Part shown: piece after piece, positions 12,701 to 23,663 of the stretch
Numbering within the stretch: position 1 is the first letter of the stretch
Layout: each line of letters begins with the position of its first letter
From: Trema orientale
Lineage: Eukaryota > Streptophyta > Magnoliopsida > Rosales > Cannabaceae
Length of the DNA: 64,000 nucleotides
Assembly (NCBI GenBank): GCA_002914845.1
Contig: JXTC01000023.1
Coordinates: 649,622-713,621, forward strand
Direction: 5' to 3'
Notes under the pieces: generated by a model
Told to the model about the DNA's origin: nothing
Seen by the model: the letters and a program-made list of their open reading frames with translations, nothing else
Databases searched by the model: none
Program-made: the position numbers and the translations under genes

Positions 12701-13803
12701 AATGGAATGAGGAGCTTATTAAAGTCCATTTTCTCCCCATTGATGTGGAAGTTATTCTTAACATTTCACTTGGAGACGGCTCCCTAGCTAATGAACTATG
12801 TTGGCATTTTGACAAAAGAGAGAACTACTCTGTAAAAGGTGGATATAAGCTTACTCATACGCTAAAAGAAGCTCTTTCACCTTCAACATCCGACAACAAA
12901 ACGGACTGGTGGTGGTTCCTATGAAAACTTCAAATCCTAAACAAAATCAAAATTTTCCTTTGCAAGGCCTGCTAGAACTACCTCTCGACCAACTGGAACC
13001 TGGCTTGTAGAAAAGTCTCTACTACTGTTCAGTGCCCTTGGTGCAAGACAGACCCAGAAATGACAATGCATGCGCTTATCACTTGTCCAGCAGCCCAAGG
13101 CTTTTGGCACCATAGCCCTATTTGGTCTACAATTAGCAAGCTATCAGAGCGGGGCTTTATTAATAACATTTTACTCCTAGCCTCATAAGAGAATGCTATG
13201 GCAATGGAAACTTTTGCCTAGTTTGCATGGCTTTTTTGGTCTTATAGAATTGACTAGGTCCATAATAGATGCGAAATCCCGGTCTCTATAATGGCTGCCT
13301 CTACCCATAAGAAGCAATCTAAGTATTTAGAACTTCATAAGCGAGCAAAACCCAAGATATCACAACACTGACGATGGGCACCTCTAGAGTACCCATTTTT
13401 CAAGCTTAATATAGATGTTGTTGTTTCATGTGCAAAAAGGCACGTTGGGATGGGTGGAGTCATTAGAAACGAAAATAGTATCTTCATACCTGCTTTAAGT
13501 TCATCACACATGTCATGCTACAAAGTTGAAGTGGTTGAAGCAATAGCACTCAGAAAATGTATCAAGTTTGCTCAAGATACATGTCTCAGCCAAATCCTCA
13601 TCAAATCAGATTTTCTGAATGTGGTTAATCTAATCAATGGCACCCTAAGCTCAAAAGGAGAGATTGGAGTTATTATAAATGACATCCAACAGCTCCTTAC
13701 ACTTTTGCCTGAGTCCCGTGTTCATTATGTGACTAGAACCTATAATACCACAGCTCATGTATTGGCCAAGTGGGCTTTAAATAATGAAGGTAACTTTGTA
13801 TGA
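9770..13803 (+). pseudogene. LINE ORF2: endonuclease, reverse transcriptase, RNase H (broken)
   Basis: Starts at 9770 with an endonuclease opening (MNTII, stop, NVQGLGQPRTF), pointing to an apurinic-type endonuclease domain. About 10140-10420 gives the CTGDFNEIL-like piece. The reverse transcriptase core lies at about 11050-11870: LSQINPTKASGPDGMSTLFYQ, ALIPKVKDP, the LDMSYAYDMVE motif (consensus SKAYDRVE), GIRQGCPLS, and FIDDSLIFA carrying the catalytic DD pair. A zinc-binding-like linker with W/H/C residues follows near 12.9-13.1 kb. The RNase H-like domain is 13450-13803 (GGVIRNE ... EVVEAIALRKCIKFA ... IKSDFLNVVNLIN ... TAHVLAKWAL). Many stops and frameshifts. Confidence 0.85.
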
Positions 13804-14009
13804 CTGGAAGTTGCCCCAAGGGGCCTCCTGGGAACCTAAAAAAGGAAAGGCCTTTTTTGGTTTAAAGAAAACAACCCCCCTAATAAAAAAAAAAAACACC
13901 CACTATCATGGCCATTGCATTATATTCTAAACATTATGGGTAATGCCACAAATGTTAAGGCACACTTTTGGGCTCTAATAGGCCCAGTCATTATTTGCTC
14001 ATACAAAAT

Positions 14010-14261
14010 GACATAGATAGGATTAATTTGGGCCAAAATGACTTTTCTGTAATTTTTTTAAGCATGATATTTTTAAGGGTGTCAAGGATGTCTTAACCAT
14101 AAAAAGCTTCTTAACCATAAAAGAGTCCTATACATTAAGATTTTTTATGGTTAAGAAGCTCTAGACCCTAGGTCAAGATGTCGTTGATATTTCTAAAAAT
14201 ATCATTTTTCAATCAAATGTACAAACAAGTTATCTTGGCCCAAATTAGTCCTACCCGTGTC
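14010..14261. mobile_element. MITE, family with TTTGGGCCAAAATGACTT ends, copy 1
   Basis: The left end GACATAGATAGGATTAATTT (14010-14029) continuing into GGGCCAAAATGACTT matches the reverse complement of the right end (GACACGGGTAGGACTAATTT ending at 14261) over about 40 bp. Inner arms carrying TTCTTAACCATAAAA and TTTTATGGTTAAGAA also pair, so the whole element could fold. No coding capacity. Confidence 0.75.
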
Positions 14262-14349
14262 CTTTCTTCATCCGCTAAAGCAAGTATTTCGTCATGGCCT
14301 TGTATTATGAATATCCACTAGACAATCCAAAATAAATGTCAATTTTTGT

Positions 14350-14588
14350 GAGAAAAAGGACGTGAGTAGGAATAACTTGGGCCAAAACGATATTTTTGTG
14401 CATTTTTTTTAAAAGAGAAATTTTTAGAAGTGTCAAGGACATCTTGACCATGAAAAAAATATATTATTTAGGACATTTTCATGGTTAAGAAACTCTTGAC
14501 AATAGGTCAAGAAATCTTTGATACTCAAAAAAATGTTATTTTAGAAAAATATGTTGGCCCAACTTAGTCCTATCCATGTCATTTTCTC
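14350..14588. mobile_element. MITE, same family, copy 2
   Basis: Ends GAGAAAAAGGACGTGAGTAG and (reverse complement) GAGAAAATGACATGGATAGG pair, continuing into AATAACTTGGGCCAA / ACTAAGTTGGGCCAA. The interior CATCTTGACCATGAAAA pairs with TTTTCATGGTTAAGA. It lies only about 90 bp from copy 1 in the same arrangement. Confidence 0.72.
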
Positions 14589-14692
14589 AATTTTTGCTCA
14601 ATAATCATGAGTTCCACCTTGGTTTGCTAGTGATTGAAGTCAATTGAGGACTATTCTAGCGAGTATTAGCTTCTATTTGTTGCACACTACAA

Positions 14693-16777
14693 CACTACAG
14701 TAAATTAATGGCGGTTAAAAATTATGTGGTTAAAAACTGCCGTTAATGCAAATGCCGTTAAAAGTGGTACCTTTAATGGCGGTTGTTAACTGCCGTTAAA
14801 ACTTGACTAATAATGGCAGTTCTACTGGAACCGTCGTTAGTGGTGATGAGATCTTTAACGGCGTTTACCGTGGAACTGCTGTTAAAAGCCTTTTCCAGAA
14901 GAAATTTTTTCTTCTTTACTTGGGCACTTTATATAACATCACAAAATTAAACTTGCCTAAAAAGGATTTCAAATCAATTCAAAAACATACAAACTCAGAT
15001 TATAAAAAGTACATATAAGAAACATAATTAAAATCTAGTACATATAACTAATAAGTTTCTACTATATAGGCAATATACTCTTAACATAAACATATTTAAG
15101 AACTAATATTGACTTTCTAGGTATATATCACTAATACTTGCAAACTAAAGTTATATTAATAACTCTAACATAGATAAAGTGAGCGAACTGGGATACACTC
15201 TAACATAAATACCGTATTCCACATAATCGAGTTGAGATGGACACTATAATCACAATAGAACTATAGTTAAAATACATAAAGATGAACGATAAATAAAGAC
15301 ATCCTATACGAACAAAGTATAACTCATACCTTAATATGATACTAAGGTTGACCATCTCTTTTTCCCATTCTTTCCATGTCCGTATGAAATATTTTGAATG
15401 CACTAAATGAAAATATGTGTTAGTGGATCAAGTAAATAAACATATGTTCCATATATTATACTATACATTATACTAACCATGTTAAGCGATTCATAGTATC
15501 TAGTAATTGTCCAAGTGGATACAAGAAATAAGTATTTGTTGAGATACATTAATCATTATTAACATCTAATGTTGCCTACAAAAGACCAAATATAAATTAA
15601 ATAAAACTTATATAAACTCAATTATATAACAATTTAGCATCAAAGAAAGAGAATATTAATCCAATATTATAAAGACCTAATAATAGCACTCCGTTACTTA
15701 CTATATGGAAATAATGTGCAATGTCACATAAGCGACTATAATTTTTAACACCAGAAAGATAAGTATGCATACTACCAGTCTAATCTTTCGATTCCAACTC
15801 AAAATATTGCAATTTTATCATTATGAACCTCCAAATCCAACTCAATTCGTACATAGTATAAACTTTTGACTATTCTAAAGTTAATAAACTAAATAATTTC
15901 AAGTCAATGAAAATACTAAATACACATATTATAAAGTCACATAACACTAATTAATTCCATGGTAATATAGTTAAACTAATAAGCTATAATTACAATTAAT
16001 ATCCATTATCAAAACGATATAAAATCATCAAATAATATATATTATACATTATGAAGATTTAATTTCTAAAAGTAACTTTTTCGGATTAATTAAAATTAGT
16101 GAAGAAAAATACCTCAAATTGAGTAAAAATGTTTCAATACTCTAAAATTGAGCCCAAAATTAGTCTACCCATTCAAATTGAAATCTAAATCAACAAAAAA
16201 AGAAACAAATTGCATACTCATCGAGAATTATAGTCGTTGATTGTACAAAAATCTAAACTTTTCTAAGGCACAAACAATTACTAAATACTGACTAATCTTA
16301 AAAACTGTAAATATATAAAGCTTACCTAAATCAAAAAGAGTAATTTGAATCAAACGAGAGTGATTTTGGCGGTTAAAATCTCTAGAATAAGGGTGGCTGT
16401 GCATTAAAAAGACGAAGTTGGGAGTGGTATGCGAGCTCTCGATTATATGACTTTTAACGGCGGCTATACCAGAACCGCCATAAAAAGTTATACTCGAGCA
16501 TTAACGTCGGTTCTGCTACAAACTTTCGTTAAAGGTCTATAAGATTTTAAACTTTTAACGGTGGTTGTATCGAAACTATCGAGAAATGTTATAATTTGAG
16601 TACTAGCGGTGGTTCTGATGCAACCACTGTTAAAGGTTTAAAATCTTTGAAACCTTTCTCAGCGGTTGTACTGGAGCTGCCGAGAAAAGTTAAAATTGAC
16701 TATTAACAGCGGTTCTACTTCAACCGCCGTTAATAATTTGTCATTAAAAGCTTTTTTATTTTTTTTTTACAGTAGCA
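14693..16777. mobile_element. Non-autonomous CACTA element
   Basis: Left terminus CACTACAGTAAA at 14693-14704. The right end reads TTTTTTACAGTAGCA, the reverse complement of TGCTACTGTAAAAAA, i.e. a CACTA end with CA changed to TG. Both sides carry subterminal repeats of the type TTAACGGCGGTT and AACCGCCGTTAA (left 14708-14900; right 16440-16740). The interior is AT-rich with no recognisable transposase, so it depends on a helper. Target duplication is weak (CAA before, CAT after). Confidence 0.75.
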
Positions 16778-17555
16778 CATTGGTTGTATTTTTTTTCATC
16801 ACTAGTTTTTTTGCATTGTTTAGTAAAACTTTTTTATTGTGTGCAAGTCAATTTTATTTATAGTTGGTCGCCATTATTAGTTTATTGTTTTCTTTTAGGT
16901 TAATTAATTTTTTATTTTAAAGTTATTCTTTAGCTCAGATACTTCCTTTTTATTTTATTTTATTTTTTTTTCTGATTCAAAGTTGTAGCTGACAGCTTGA
17001 TAGTTTCTCTACCCATAGGCTTTATTTGATTGCATGGATTTATAGGAGGATGGAGGGGGGTGGAGGGAGAAAGGTGGAATGAGAGGGATAATTCTTTATT
17101 TGATAAGAATGATAAAGGGAGGGAGAGGAGAGATAGAGGGATTAGGTCTCCCTCTGGGCCCATCAAAAGGAATCCCTTCCTCTTTGGGTGAATTGGAAGG
17201 AAGAAAAAAGAAAATGAGTGTGTAATTATAAATTTATCCTTCAAAAGAATTATTAAAAAAAAAACAAAATAGGTAATAAGATAATTCAAAAAATAAATAG
17301 TTTCTATCCTTCTTGCTCCCCATGTTTCATACTAAACAACTTAATGGATTGTCATACTTTTCTCCCTCTGCATTCTCTCTCCTTTCTAACATCTTCATCC
17401 TTTCTAGTACTCTCTTTCCCTCCTACAAAATATAATGCTAATCTAAGATTCACTTTTATTTATTTATTTATTTTACTAGCCAAAAATTTTGATGACCATT
17501 TTCATTTTATCAACTAAAAAGTATTTTAATAACTGTTAAGTCAAGTTTCTCTACT
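16778..17555. other. Intergenic DNA, possible degraded MITE at 17020-17340
   Basis: T-rich DNA, then a purine-rich stretch (17045-17150: GGAGGATGGAGGGGGG and GGGAGGGAGAGGAGAG) opposite pyrimidine-rich stretches (17150-17420). The TTTATTTGATTGCATGG phrase and the purine/pyrimidine arms suggest an old MITE, but ends do not pair cleanly. Confidence 0.25.
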
Positions 17556-17559
17556 GTTC

Positions 17560-17965
17560 GATCACGATTTCTAGATTTGCAAAAACTTAAAGTAATAAGT
17601 AGAAATAAAGAACAGAGAAAGAAGAACACATGAGATTTTATTGTAGTTCAGCATAACTATATTGTGTCTACATCCCTAGGACATAGTCTAGTTCGCAATA
17701 ATTCACTAGAAGCATAATGTACAAACAAGGTCTTATACAATGAACTCTAGAACTCCCTTCTAGTTGCCGCCATTTTGTACTTCTGCTTCCTCTGTGAAAT
17801 TGTTTTTCAATTTGGCACTGAACTCCCTTTAGCCCTATATATGAGCTTCCCATCTCTAGTACAAACACACAAGATCTCTCTCTTGCTCAAGTTAATCATA
17901 AGCTCCTATAAGTGAAATAGTCGCTAAAATCTCTTCAGCTATTATTGTTCTTGAGCTTCCTAGCT
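17560..17965. other. Possible solo-LTR-like fragment
   Basis: Contains GAGATTTTATTGTAGTTCAG followed by a TGTCTACATCC phrase of the kind seen in plant LTRs, and a TATATATGAGC TATA-like site near 17837 followed by a leader-like CAAGATCTCTCTCTTGC. No partner repeat or clear termini were found. Confidence 0.28.
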
Positions 17966-18283
17966 CCAATGGCCGAATTTTGGATCACTATTTAGAAAAT
18001 ATCCATTTTTCAAACACTTTTAAAGATGTCTAATTTTTTAAAATTATTTAAAAAATAGTCGTTCCTCTAGTACAAAATTGATTTATTTTTAAAAATGAAT
18101 TTATTTTGTATAAAATTGGTTTATCTTTTAAAAAATTGATATATATTTTTTAAAAATAGATCAACAAAAAATGGCCATTTCACAAAATAGAACTTGAAAA
18201 CGGCCATTTATTAAATAGGTATAAAAAAAGGCCATTTTTTAACTTGAATCTTAAAAAAAGGACATTTCTTATAAATACTCTTT

Positions 18284-18472
18284 GGGCCTGTTTGGCACAG
18301 CTTTCAAAGATCTTTTAGGACTCAAAAGATCTTTTAAGAGTGTTTGGATGAATTTTTAGAAAATTTTTTTGTATCCAAAAGATCTTTTTAAAAAGCATGG
18401 ACCTACCATCTTTTTCAGGAAGATCTTTTTATACTTTTACTTCAAGAAGTAAAAACTATCCCAAACAGACCC
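18284..18472. mobile_element. MITE with GGGCCTGTTTGG ends, upstream of NLR gene 1
   Basis: Terminal inverted repeats GGGCCTGTTTGG (18284-18295) and CCAAACAGACCC (18461-18472), one mismatch. It is 189 bp with several AAAGATCTTTT palindromes inside. TTT flanks both sides and could be a 3-bp target duplication, which would suit a PIF/Harbinger-type origin. It ends only ~10 bp before the segment conserved between the two NLR leaders. Confidence 0.7.
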
Positions 18473-18482
18473 TTTTTGTTGT

Positions 18483-18833
18483 GTTAATTTAAGAGGGTCA
18501 GGGTCCACACGCGAAGTAAAAGGCCCGGGTTTGGGTCCACACGCTAAGAAGACGAGGCGACCCCTGTTTGGATCCACATTGACCTCGGCACTCATGAATG
18601 ATGAATCTCCCATATTACTTAATTTTGTTCTAATTATTCTATCTCATACTAACCAATAGTACCATAGTTCTTGAACCCAAATCAACTTCACTGAACTACC
18701 ACACATAGAAAAACATATTCTTCAAAAACTTTATTATACAATTGAATTTTGAACAGAATTAAACCCCGGTGATGAGGAAGATGATGGTGTTGTTATATCC
18801 GGGAAGATCGATCAGCTTTACATTATGTTTATG
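18483..18833 (+). promoter_or_regulatory. Promoter-proximal region and non-coding leader exon of NLR gene 1
   Basis: This stretch is similar to 48058-48420 upstream of NLR gene 2 (shared blocks: GGGTCCACACGC, TGAATTTTGAA, AGGAAGAT, GATGGTGTT, GAAGATCGATC). Both copies end at the same splice-donor-like GTAAGACAACTC. Such conservation beside diverged DNA points to a shared promoter and 5' leader. In gene 1 the leader has a short upstream ATG at 18772 that is not in frame with the main start after splicing. Confidence 0.65.
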
Positions 18834-19281
18834 GTAAGACAACTCACAACTCTGCTCAATTCCTTTTACATTTTAGCTCTAATTAGCTAGAAAATATCGA
18901 AGATGTAAAATTTTGACTATGAAGCTTGGTACAAAAATGATTATGCCTAATTCTGGTCTTATCCGCTGTGTGACTTCCTGATTATTATTTTCATTGTAAA
19001 TTATGATTTTCATTCTTGTTTGATGCTTGTAGTATTCCTAGCCTCTGCCCTTTTCTAAGAGAATCAAGTAACGCTAATATATGATGCGAGTTAGTCTTTT
19101 CCAATTTAGTATTGTATTTTGAGAAGAAAATTGTTTTATGTACGAAGAATTCATCCCATGATTCTCTTCGCGTCTCTTTTAGTATTTATCGACATTATAT
19201 TTGTTTACATGAGAGCCACACTAGCTGAAAATAGCAGGTGTTTTCCGCATATTTTTGGGACGGTTGCTTGATTGCATTCAG
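18834..19281 (+). other. Inferred leader intron of NLR gene 1
   Basis: The donor is GTAAGA at 18834. The best acceptor is the TTGCATTCAG ending at 19281; an alternative is ATAGCAG ending at 19237. Neither joins the upstream ATG in frame with the main start, so the intron lies within the 5' untranslated region. Confidence 0.5.
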
Positions 19282-19302
19282 CGAGTCAAAACTGGTGTCT
19301 CG

Positions 19303-22197
19303 ATGGCAGCAGAGTTAGTAGTAACAAAATTGGGGGAGGCTGTTGTGTCCCAAGCGGTCCAAAGAATCGCCGATCTACTCATTCAGGAAGCTGCTTCCTT
19401 GCGCAGCGTGAAGGATGACATAAAGAACTTGCAAATCGAGTTGACCTGTATGCAAAGCTTCTTGAAAGATGCAGACCGCAAGCAGGAACAAGACGAGCTC
19501 GTCCGCATATGGATAGCAGAAGTTAGAGACATAGCTTGTGAGATCGAAGATGTGATTGAGACATATATCTTCCAAGTCCACTCCTCATATAGAAAAGCTT
19601 TTCTTCTTCGGAAACTTCGGACTCGAGTTAACGCTATCATGGACAGGCTCAGAAGCATCAATGACAGGAGGCAAAGGTACCAAATCGAATTTAGTAGAGG
19701 AGAAGGAAGCAATTCTTTAAGGAATTTGAGAAGATCGTACCCGGATGATGAGGAAGAAGACATGATCAGCTTGAATGAGACTACGATGGCTATGAAGGTT
19801 CAACTGATGAAAGAGGAAGATCGACTCTGTGTTGTTTCTATTGTAGGTATGGGTGGATTAGGCAAGACCACTCTTGCCAAGAAAGTCTACAATGACACTG
19901 ACGTAAAGAAGCATTTTGATTGTCATGCTTGGGTTTTCATATCTCAACAATTTGTTCCAGGGGAAGTTTTGTCGGAAATCCTAATGCAAGTTGGTTTTCA
20001 ACACAATCGGCGTGAAGAAAGAAGTTTGGGAAAAGACAAATGTACAAAAGAGTTTCTTGAAGAAAGGAAGAGTAAAAGAGAAATTTTAAAGGGCTTGGAA
20101 GATCGTGAGCTAGTTGATTTATTGAAAAAGGTGTTGGAAGATAAGCGATATCTTGTTATTCTTGATGACATTTGGAGCATTGACGCATGGTATCGCATTG
20201 AAAGTGCTTTTCCAAAACAAAAAATGGGAAGCAAAGTGGTATTTACCACACGAATAAAGGAAGTAGCAATATCTGCCGATCCTTATAGTACACCAATTGA
20301 ACCTCCACTTTTGACCCCTACTGAAAGTTGGGAACTTCTTCAACGGAAGGTATTTCCAAGAGATAGTTCTGGCGAGTGTGCTTGTCCATCGGAATTCGAG
20401 GAGCTAGGAAAGGAGCTAGTAGGAAAATGTGGAGGACTGCCCCTTGCAATTGTTGTGCTAGGAGGCTTGTTAAGAACCAAAAGTTCATTGGAAGGGTGGG
20501 AAAACGTGCGAAAATATGTAAAGTCGCACTTCATTAACAAAATCAAATCGCACCAATCGTACCGAGTCGAAGATATCTTACACTTAAGCTTCCAAGATCT
20601 GCCTTATTATTTGAAGCCATGCTTTCTTTATTTGGGAACCTTTCCAGAAGATAGTGAAATACAGAGAAGAAAATTGATTCGGCTATGGATTGCGGAAGGT
20701 TTTATACCCAAAACGAGAAAAGAAGAAGTAGAAGGAACAACAATGGAAGATGTTGCTAATCAATACTTGAGAGAATTGATAGATAGATACATGATTCAGG
20801 TGGACAAAAGAGACCATACAGGGAAAGGTGTCAAAACATGTCGATTGCATGATCTTATGCGAGACTTCTGTATATCTAAATCATGCGAGGAAATTTTCTT
20901 TGGTATCATGGACCAGAATAAGATGAACATGATTGCAGCTGAAACTTCTTCAGTTCAGAATTCTACGACAGCTCGTTCACGCAGGATCACTATTCATGGC
21001 AACCATGGTCTTTATAACTACGCATCGTGGACTGAACAAGTACATCCCCATTTGCGCTCTCTTCTAGGCTTTGGTGTCTATCGTCTTCCTACTTTGTCTC
21101 TAAGCAATAAGAATTTTGTCCTGCTACGAGTTCTAGTACTTGATTTCCATAAGTTCAGCTTCCCAAATGCTAAATTGTTGACTGGAATCGGTAATTTGAT
21201 ATTTTTGAGGTACTTGAGGATACGCGGTAGTTTTATTGATGGACTTATATTGCCACACTCGATAGGTAACTTGCGAAATTTGCACACTCTAGATATTCAA
21301 AATTGTGAAGCCAAGCTACCTTGGACGATGTCAAGGCTAACAAGTTTGAGACATTTGTCATTACCTTACAGATACGAACATGCAAGAGGTTGTCCTATAA
21401 GCAGGGTTCATCTTTTTGGAAAGTACACCCTATCAAACATTGAGACACTGAAGGGTATACATGCTAGAGATTTGGTCAGAAATGGTGCGTTCCTAAAATT
21501 GTCTAATGTTCGGAATTTAAAAATAGAAAAGTTCAAAAGCAGTGAAGAAGTCAGTTTGGTCCTGGGATCCCTTCACTCTCGATTAGGCTGCCTTCGATCC
21601 TTGGGGATGTATCTGTGGGAAGGAGAATTTCCAAATCTGGAATTACTTTCTCAGTGTCACGAGCTCACTAATCTACATTTATGTGGGGACTTATCTCTCC
21701 AAAGTTTCTCAGTTCTACCAAAAGGCCTCGCGAAACTGGAACTGAATTTTGTTCTGCTTAATCGGGACAAGCTAGCGGTTTTGGAAAAGTTGCCCAACTT
21801 AAGAATTCTCCAAATGAGTTATGACCTTCTCTATTGTGAGATTTTCATTAATAATACTAGTACTAGAAGACCTGAAGAGTATAAATGGGTGTGCTCAGCT
21901 AATGGGTTTCCTAAGCTAGAGATTCTTAAATTTTGTGCGTTACATAGCTTGGAGGAGTGGGAGATGGAGGAAGGTGCAATGCCTAATCTCAAAAGACTAG
22001 ATATCACGATCTGTCGTCAACTGCGGAGGATTCCCGAGGGCCTCAAGTACGTAACCACCCTTCTCGAATTGAATATTAGTCGGATGCAGAAGGTGTTTGA
22101 AGACAGGCTTAGAGTCGAAGATGGGATTGAAGGGGAAGATTACTACAAGGTTCGCCATATTCCTAAAATCTCATTCTCGCACACTGAGGGCATTTAA
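19303..22197 (+). CDS. CC-NB-ARC-LRR disease-resistance protein (NLR gene 1, RPP13/RPP8-like)
   Basis: Single uninterrupted coding exon, 964 residues from the start MAAELVVTKL; an in-frame ATG at 19255 exists, but MA(A)E is the start conserved in NLR gene 2. Domains in order: Rx-type coiled coil (1-160) with the EDVIE motif at 82-86; NB-ARC with P-loop GMGGLGKTT (182-190), kinase-2 LDDIW (287-291), RNBS-B GSKVVFTTR (309-317), GLPL (378-381), RNBS-D CFLYLGTFPED (from 440), and an MHD-type motif written LHD (515-517), as often in this class; then an irregular LRR region (about 560-950). Such proteins are intracellular receptors that switch by nucleotide exchange on sensing pathogen effectors and trigger immune cell death. 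All nucleotide-binding motifs are intact, so it is probably functional. Recognition specificity cannot be read from sequence. Confidence 0.95.
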   Translation: MAAELVVTKLGEAVVSQAVQRIADLLIQEAASLRSVKDDIKNLQIELTCMQSFLKDADRKQEQDELVRIWIAEVRDIACEIEDVIETYIFQVHSSYRKAFLLRKLRTRVNAIMDRLRSINDRRQRYQIEFSRGEGSNSLRNLRRSYPDDEEEDMISLNETTMAMKVQLMKEEDRLCVVSIVGMGGLGKTTLAKKVYNDTDVKKHFDCHAWVFISQQFVPGEVLSEILMQVGFQHNRREERSLGKDKCTKEFLEERKSKREILKGLEDRELVDLLKKVLEDKRYLVILDDIWSIDAWYRIESAFPKQKMGSKVVFTTRIKEVAISADPYSTPIEPPLLTPTESWELLQRKVFPRDSSGECACPSEFEELGKELVGKCGGLPLAIVVLGGLLRTKSSLEGWENVRKYVKSHFINKIKSHQSYRVEDILHLSFQDLPYYLKPCFLYLGTFPEDSEIQRRKLIRLWIAEGFIPKTRKEEVEGTTMEDVANQYLRELIDRYMIQVDKRDHTGKGVKTCRLHDLMRDFCISKSCEEIFFGIMDQNKMNMIAAETSSVQNSTTARSRRITIHGNHGLYNYASWTEQVHPHLRSLLGFGVYRLPTLSLSNKNFVLLRVLVLDFHKFSFPNAKLLTGIGNLIFLRYLRIRGSFIDGLILPHSIGNLRNLHTLDIQNCEAKLPWTMSRLTSLRHLSLPYRYEHARGCPISRVHLFGKYTLSNIETLKGIHARDLVRNGAFLKLSNVRNLKIEKFKSSEEVSLVLGSLHSRLGCLRSLGMYLWEGEFPNLELLSQCHELTNLHLCGDLSLQSFSVLPKGLAKLELNFVLLNRDKLAVLEKLPNLRILQMSYDLLYCEIFINNTSTRRPEEYKWVCSANGFPKLEILKFCALHSLEEWEMEEGAMPNLKRLDITICRQLRRIPEGLKYVTTLLELNISRMQKVFEDRLRVEDGIEGEDYYKVRHIPKISFSHTEGI

Positions 22198-23660
22198 TTT
22201 CTGAGTAATTTCAGTAATATTCTTCAACGTCTTCATCGGCGATGCACAACAAGCTCAGGGGCTCATCAGCTTCATGGTACTTAAGTTGGAGCTCATGCTC
22301 TTCCTCTTGTTGTCGTTTTTCCAATTGATTAAATTGGGATAAAAGCTTTTTTCCCCAACTAATATGATCAAATTTTATTAGATTGACCGGAAAAAAAAAA
22401 AAAAAAAAAAAGAAGGAAGTTCATGACCAACGTGTTAGTAACGATAGGTAGTTGAAAATATGGGTTTATACTCTGTGATATATTAGTGAAGATAGGACAA
22501 AAAAAAGTTTACTATGTTGAAATTACTAACAAATTTAAGTTGTGATTGTTTGGGAAGTAAGATGAAAATTGAACTATATCATTTTTATCTAGCTGGTGGT
22601 ACCAAATATGCATTAAGTTGCCTATCTTGCTCCTTTACTATGCATGAATTAACCGAAATTTTCATTCCCAGGATTAGGTTTCTTATGACTTTCTATGGTC
22701 GCATTCGAATAAGAAGATCAAAGAAGCAAATGCAAATCTGGAAATGATAGAAGAAGATCTTCCCCTGTTCTAAAACACACAGCTTTTGAATTTTCCTGTG
22801 CTGAACTATTTATTTTTCTCGTTTTCTTGTTGGGGTGTTTTAAGCTAGTTGATTATTGTTTTCTTTCGCTTCATCCTCGATTCATAACTTCCTTTTGGTT
22901 TAGGATTTTGACTATCTGTGAACAATTTATTGGTCTGAAATGGTTTGCTCTGCCTACACACGTGTGTTGATGTTCTCGTGTATGAATGTTAAAAAGGCTG
23001 TTAAGTGTGAGTTTTTCTAATGTAGCTCTTTGAACTGGACTATGAGAAGATGAAAAGTTAAAAATCCTAGCCTGATGATGATGATGATGATGATGAATAT
23101 ATATGTATAGTCACTAATGCATGTTAGCGGTGTTTTTGAATTCAGCCTACGATTTCAACGCTCTCGTGATGTTATTTTCTAAAATGTTGTCGTTTCAATA
23201 GAATAATGTCGTTCATTTTCTAAATTGTTGTACTGTTGTGTTACTTATTTATTTTATTTTTTTCTTTTAATATACTCTTTTTTTTTCCTTTCCCTAAGAT
23301 CTTTTTTAAGGACTATGCTGTTCATATAATTTGCGATCCTTTTAAGGATGGTGTCCTTTTGGAGATCGTCTTGTTTTCGTTGTCGTTCTTTCAAGAGGTT
23401 GTTTTTCATAAGATGGTTTCTTTTTGCTAGAATGATATATGGTTGTTATAAGCCATGGTCATTTTTGTTAGTTGCTGTCGTTTGTCATTTTAAAAACTGA
23501 CACCATTCTTCCAATAAGTTGTCCCTTTCAAGGACTGCCATTTCTATAAATAATTGCACTAAAAAATGTTGTGGGTTTGGTTTCTAAAGTTGATGACGTT
23601 CCTATGCAATGTCGTCATTTTCAAATGCTGTCGGTTTTAGGCTCGTGTTGTTTTAAAAGT
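22198..23660. repeat. Downstream of NLR gene 1: GAT microsatellite and degenerate TGTCGTTTT repeats
   Basis: A poly(A) tract lies at 22390-22411 and a (GAT)n microsatellite at about 23069-23094. From 23150 to 23660 short motifs such as TTGTCGTTTCAAT, TTGTCGTTCTTTC, CTGTCGTTTGTC and TGTCGTCATTTTC recur at irregular spacing, with a further few near 24200-24280. The pattern resembles a decayed subterminal repeat array of a DNA transposon. No gene is seen. Confidence 0.4.
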
Positions 23661-23663
23661 TAA

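Larger units (their letters stand above)
8440..13897 (+). mobile_element. L1-type LINE (non-LTR retrotransposon), degraded, near full length
   Basis: In order on the plus strand: an ORF1 with zinc knuckle, an endonuclease, a reverse transcriptase and a C-terminal RNase H-like domain, followed by a poly(A) run at about 13886-13897. This is the plant L1 (RTE-independent) layout. Every coding section carries stops and frameshifts. The 5' boundary is uncertain (8300-8450) and I could not identify a target duplication. Confidence 0.88.

Noticed and set aside
19375..21287. Several minus-strand open frames inside NLR gene 1 (and the equivalents at 57718-59503 in gene 2)
   Set aside because: They are antisense shadows of conserved NLR coding sequence and show no family features.
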